NCBI GenBank assembly: GCA_003427395.1
Contig: BFEA01000269.1
Span: 1,802,642-1,825,382, forward strand
Source: Chara braunii
Taxonomy: Eukaryota > Streptophyta > Charophyceae > Charales > Characeae
Direction: 5' to 3'
Length of the DNA: 22,741 nucleotides
The translations under genes were made by a program, and so were the position numbers. A model generated the notes under the pieces. The model saw nothing but the letters and a program-made list of their open reading frames with translations, was not told the DNA's origin and searched no databases. Below, piece by piece: positions 18,923-22,741 of the stretch (within the stretch, counting starts at the first letter, position 1; each line of letters begins with the position of its first letter).

Positions 18923-19530
18923 TATCCTTCCCGAGCACGGCTTTGTCGTGGGATTTAGTTCGCTTCTATTGTAAGGCACGGACTTTCTTTATTGATCTAT
19001 TGAGGAATAGTGCAGTATGCTCGATTTTTAGTCTTGCTATTTGCGGGTTAATTATTGGAGATTGGATTTCGTGGGGTTCTAAGCTACGTACTTTCATTCT
19101 CGATACGTTTCTGAACTTGACCGATGGGTATGAGTGGTGGAATGGACCAGTTGTTTATGCTTTGGTATCACCATGAAGTAGGCATATATACGTGGGTAGT
19201 ACGAGCCGAGATTTGTATGTCCGATGGAAAGAGCATGTATATAGGGCATGTCAGACAGTCGGAAATGATAAGAGAGGGAGAAATGAGAAGCTGTATTAAT
19301 AGCTACAACGCTGCGGGGTGGGCACTTACGCTATTGTGCCATTATGTAGGTGTCATCCGGATGATTTGCTCGATACGGAGAAGTTTTTTATTCGCTTGTT
19401 GTCACCTGTGCTGAATACAAGGGATAAACCGAGGCGCACGAGGAGGAAGCGACTTGGATTGCGTGAGAGACTGAGGAGCAAACAATCGAGTACCAAGGAA
19501 TCAAGGATTGTGTTGATAGTGTTGGTGTAA
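18903..19530 (+). pseudogene. Penelope-like ORF2, N-terminal part: hydrophobic segment and GIY-YIG endonuclease
   Basis: GIY-YIG nucleases nick target DNA to prime reverse transcription. An ATG at 18903 overlaps the end of ORF1; the frame shifts near 18960. Then comes a hydrophobic run (SAVCSIFSLAICGLIIG, about 19009-19059) and NLTDGYEWWNG. The nuclease shows a GIY equivalent VVY (19150-19158), the YIG equivalent YVGS (from 19189), the Arg helix LYVRWKEHV (Arg at 19222-19224), catalytic Glu in DTEKFF (19378-19380) and the closing SPVLN (Asn at 19414-19416). All are in one frame, with TGA at 19174-19176 and TAA-TAG at 19297-19302. A basic tail (KPRRTRRKRLGLRERLR) follows. No CCHH cysteines lie between the two motifs. 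Confidence 0.8.
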
Positions 19531-19813
19531 GACGGGCGGGTGCGCTGGTTGAGTTTCACTCCAATGTTGGTATTGTAACTAATAGCATTCTCAAGATTCT
19601 TGATTATTGTCGTGTGCATTGCATACATTGTGTAGTGGTGGTTTGTGTGGGAGGGGTGAGGACTGTGGACCGATGGAAGGTTTTGAAACGGCTATATGGG
19701 GGAAGCCTGGTTTTCTGTTCGCTGGGTCGTATGAAACTTCGTCACGCTAGAAGTTGGTTGCAAGGTAATTTACTAATTTTACTCTCACATTTGATGTTGT
19801 TGTGCCGTTTTTG
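19497..19813 (+). pseudogene. Penelope-like ORF2, linker between endonuclease and reverse transcriptase
   Basis: After the basic tail the reading sense moves to a third frame that is open from 19497 to 19813 and contains ordinary mixed sequence (for example AGALVEFHSNVGIVTNSILK and TVDRWKVLKRLYGG). No domain is recognised. It then passes by another one-base shift near 19790 into the next frame. Its position between two domains of the same protein is the main reason to call it coding. Confidence 0.5.
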
Positions 19814-21901
19814 AGTAGATCTCTAGCTCTGAAGCCCCCGCTTGTGGAACTTCTAAGTTATCCTCGTAGTCGGATACAGTTGAGGATTTGGGGTTTGGAT
19901 GAGCTGCTTGCTGCATACACGGTTGTGAGGACGTTTAGTGAGAAACGCTCGCGATTCCTACTTCGGTGTTTGCTGTCCAGTACAATCTTCTCAAGATTTG
20001 GTTTGCACGTAAGAAGGAGGTTGATATGCAAGGTGGTGTACGACGATTCGATTTCAAAAGCAAGGGTTCGGCAAGCTTGTGCGATTATTATTGCTTCATT
20101 GGATGTGTCTGATGGGTGGAAGGTGATGCTCACTAGGCGATTAAGAGTAGTATGGTGTCGTAACAAAAACATTGGGGATTACATTCATAACTATCGGATA
20201 TCTGCTAAGGAGGCGACTGTGGTATGCACGTGTTGTGACTGTGATCTCTCCCTCCCTAGGCATGACAGACACGTGGCATTTCATATCAATGATGTGGATC
20301 TGTTTCCTTCTTGGATGCATAATTCTAAAAATATTATTCGCCCTAGTAGAAGGTATGCCTTTTCTGCTATGCGATCCCAAAATTTTGAAGCCTTTGCGTC
20401 GCATCGATCTATTCCTGCGTTAGACCCTGATCTGCTGTCCAATAAGATAGTCTCAAAATGTTTTTTGCGAAGTGGTGATGAGGTGGTTGGTAATGGGTGT
20501 GCGATCTGCGTCGACGATTTGACTATGTGGTTACCTTATCTGAAGGGCCTTGTATGTGCGCCAATTGATCATAACCAAGGTGATACGTATGTTTTTTGTC
20601 CAGTAATTTATGAGGAAGGCATGCAGAAGTTATTTCTTGCGAATCCGGCTTTCCAGTTGATAACAGATGGGAAGAAGGAGACATTGGAGAGGAGTTTCGA
20701 GGAATATCGGAGTAAGGGACTGCAGAAGGTCAGTAGGTGGAAGACGAACAGTGATATCGATTGCTCTTATTGTATACCCAAGCATAAGGATGTTGTGAAA
20801 TGGCGACCGATCTGCCCATCGTACATGGAATGTTCGTCGAGGGGTGGGCGAATTATTTCTAGGATGGTTAACTGCATGTTATGGGGAGTAATCTCAATCT
20901 GCGGAGTGCTGATGGTTTGGTGAAAGAAGTTCAGTTAATTAATGGGGAGTTAGGAAAGGGTGACCGCGTGATTGATGCTTCACTCGATGTTAAAGAAATG
21001 TTTTCTCATCTACCTCATCAGTCTATCCTGGATGCACTGGCGTGAGTGATTGATTATTGGCAAGATAAGGGAATCAAAGGGGTCTCTGTTGCTAAGCAAG
21101 GCAAGGGGCGAAGCTGGCAAAAGGATGCACTGAGATTGGATGGCGTCGGGTCCCGTTTGACTTAATTTTTTTTTTTATTAAGTTTGAACTTGATCACACT
21201 TTTGTCTCAGAGTCTGCACGTGGAGCTATCCTTCGTCAATCTGTTGGTATCCCTATGGGAAAGTCTACTAGCCCTGCTGTAGCTTGCTTGTTGTGCGCAT
21301 ATAATGAGTTTCTGTTTTTATCAAGTTTGGGCATTGATAGGAGATGGTTTCGGGGCTTTCGTCTTGTCGATGACGTCTCGGTGTTTGTGGTCATAAAGCG
21401 AAATGGGTTGAATGAGAAAGAGTCAGCGACATTATTGGCAAGATTCTTCGAATGTTACGATAACAATCTGGTGTTGGAAAGAACTGACGTGAGCAGCCTG
21501 TGGAATTATCAGGGCTGTATCTCGGGAGTAAGCAAAAATGAATCCGGTATAGTCTGTGTACCAAGTATCAAGAACCAGATGAATGTGCATGTCGGGGAGC
21601 GCTTGATGTTTCAGAATATTCAGGACTACGTGTCGCTTTGTAACAGACAACAAAAGTTTGCGGTGGTGTCATCCTTTTTTCATCGTGCTAGATTAAATTC
21701 AAGTCAACCAAAGTTTTCGTTTTCACTGCTGCTGACTTTAAAATGTGAGCTGAGGGTTTGCAATATCCTGATTCAGTTTTTGACAGGGCACTGGTGAGCT
21801 TTAGCAGGAAATTTGGAGGAATTTGGGGGGACTCGATTCCGTTGTTAACCAGATGGGATCAAGCAACGAGTAAGGGGTCTTTGATTTCTACCCCGATTTA
21901 G
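19802..21901 (+). pseudogene. Penelope-like ORF2: CxC segment and reverse transcriptase
   Basis: Frames change near 20880, 21130 and 21725. In order: a Cys-rich CxC segment (VCTCCDCDLSLPRHDRHV, cysteines 20225-20242); finger motifs with CAPIDHNQGDTYVFCPVIY and PKHKDVVKWRPI (Lys-Trp-Arg at 20798-20806); motif A with Asp at 20986-20988 (SLDVKEMFSHLP); motif B QSVGIPMGKSTSPAVACLL (near 21240-21290); motif C FRLVDDVSVF with the two Asp at 21369-21374; then the C-terminal part SVFDRALVSFSRKFGGIWG, ending at TAG 21899-21901. IPMG plus a VDD box is characteristic of Penelope-like enzymes, which are related to telomerase reverse transcriptase. In-frame TGA codons at 21043-21045 and 21746-21748 add to the frameshifts. 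All three catalytic Asp are present. Confidence 0.85.
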
Positions 21902-21937
21902 GGGAATGAGGGTATGGGGTGAAGTGATGTCGAACAG

Positions 21938-22741
21938 GGGTTTCGAACCAGGTATCAGCACGACAGTTTTCGTGAAATTGGTAATTACAAGGGCAAGTAG
22001 TGTGTTGGCAGCGTACGGTGTACGAAATATTTCCAGGCATCATTCGAAGTATGGATGGTGTACGAAGTATGGATGGTGTGCGAGTGTTGAACTTAGTAGA
22101 GTTGAGTTGTTGACCTTGATGGAGTTAATGATACAAGGGCTATAATGATGTGTGTAATGGTGAGGGGTTTTGAACTGGGTATCTGTAAGATAGTTTTTCT
22201 AGAATCAGTAGTACAAAGAATATGTAGGATTTGAACCGGGACTTGATTTGTATTGGCAGCATACGGTGTGTGGACTATTTGCAGGCAACGTTCGAAGGAT
22301 GAGGTATCAGTGTGGATGATAGTAGAGTTGAACTGTTGACCTTGAGAGTGTTGATAATACAGGGGTGCTGATAATACTGACGTTATAATGGTGTATGCGA
22401 TATTGGGGGTTTCGAACCGGGTATCAGTAATAAAATGTTACTGAAAAGGTATGTACTGAAAGAGGATTCGAACTGGGTATCGATACGACAAGTTTTTTTG
22501 ACTCGGTAGTACCAAGGGCTTGTAGTAGACGAGTTTGATTCGAACCGGGACATGAATTACGGACAAATCAATTGGTGTATGATCTCTTCTTTGTACTTGG
22601 TCTATTCCGGAGGTACAGGGTATCGGTAATAAAATGTTACTGCAAAGGCGTGTAGTGAAAGTGGATTCCAACCGGGTATCGATACGACAAGTTTTTCTTG
22701 ACTCGGTAGTACCAAGGACTTGTAGTAGACGGGTTTGATTC
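21938..22741. repeat. Degenerate tandem array, 200-240 bp units with TTCGAACC core
   Basis: Starting 37 bases after the reverse-transcriptase stop, a core like GGTTTCGAACCGGGTATC recurs near 21938, 22165, 22227, 22405, 22464, 22535 and 22663. Larger units repeat too: the stretch from 22418 (GGGTATC, then AATAAAATGTTACTG) recurs at 22617, a 199-bp period, and runs to the window end; earlier units are 227 and 240 bp apart. On the minus strand the core reads GGTTCGAAACC or similar, the RNA polymerase III B-box/tRNA T-arm consensus, but no A box was found at the proper distance. It may be the element's 3' untranslated region or tandem pseudo-LTR. Confidence 0.65.

Larger units (their letters stand above)
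17345..22741 (+). mobile_element. Penelope-like retroelement with N-terminal GIY-YIG endonuclease (decayed, extends past the window)
   Basis: Two adjoining coding regions in one orientation: a CCHC/coiled-coil ORF1 (17345-18922) and an endonuclease-reverse transcriptase ORF2 (18903-21901), followed by a repeat array to the window edge. The order endonuclease, CxC segment, reverse transcriptase is that of the Naiad/Chlamys clade of Penelope-like elements; canonical ones have the endonuclease at the C-terminus. The spacer between the GIY-like and YIG-like motifs lacks the CCHH cysteines, as in the green-lineage Chlamys group. The 5' boundary is not resolved; it may lie near the poly-T-rich stretch around 17480. 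No flanking duplication is visible. Confidence 0.8.

Noticed and set aside
21938-22700. tRNA genes suggested by repeated GGTTCGAA cores
   Set aside because: No A box at the right distance, no acceptor-stem pairing and no anticodon arm were found around any core.
1-22741. CRISPR array, prokaryotic operon or phage-type system
   Set aside because: No regular short direct repeats with unique spacers, no operon-like gene packing and no ribosome-binding sites; all recognisable proteins are eukaryotic retroelement types.

Overview
The window looks like repeat-rich nuclear DNA of a green-lineage eukaryote. A streptophyte alga such as Chara is my best guess, at moderate confidence. The grounds are: a primer-binding site of the plant initiator-tRNA-Met type (TGGTATCAGAGC); a Ty3/gypsy element with 2.4-kb LTRs; a Penelope-like element of the N-terminal-endonuclease type known from green algae; and no bacterial gene organisation. 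No intact host gene was found.

Region 1 (180-14086) is one long Ty3/gypsy LTR retrotransposon lying on the minus strand. Direct LTRs (180-2578 and about 10779-14086) start and end with TG/CA inside the 7-bp inverted ends TGTGACG/CGTCACA (the last is CATCACA in the right LTR). A 4-bp AGCC is repeated at both outer edges. Reading right to left, the minus strand carries the primer-binding site, gag with a CCHC knuckle, a retropepsin-like protease and a reverse transcriptase with an intact YMDD box. The protein then breaks off at about 6880. RNase H, a PHD-type zinc finger, integrase and two further reading frames lie on the PLUS strand from about 3215 to 6880. Inverting 3215-6880 in silico restores a normal gag-PR-RT-RH-IN order, so the element carries an internal inversion of about 3.7 kb. 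Stops and frameshifts break every part, so it is a dead copy. Its right LTR contains a probable nested DNA transposon with a hAT-like terminus that runs into a 937-base N gap.

Region 2 (14091 to about 17340) has no convincing gene. It holds an inverted repeat with arms 1.2 kb apart, a 29-base poly-A run, a (CT)n/(CG)n tract, and two poly-T tracts each bracketed by short direct repeats, which look like poly-A-only retro-insertions.

Region 3 (about 17345-22741) is a decayed Penelope-like retroelement on the plus strand. A first frame encodes a CCHC knuckle plus long coiled coils. A second encodes, in order, a hydrophobic segment, a GIY-YIG endonuclease, a Cys-rich CxC segment and a Penelope-type reverse transcriptase ending at 21901. 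Downstream is an array of degenerate 200-240 bp units built around a TTCGAACC core, continuing to the window edge.

The most unusual points are the PHD finger between RNase H and integrase, the two extra frames after integrase joined by two ATGA stop/start overlaps, and the domain-permuted Penelope element with a gag-like first ORF.
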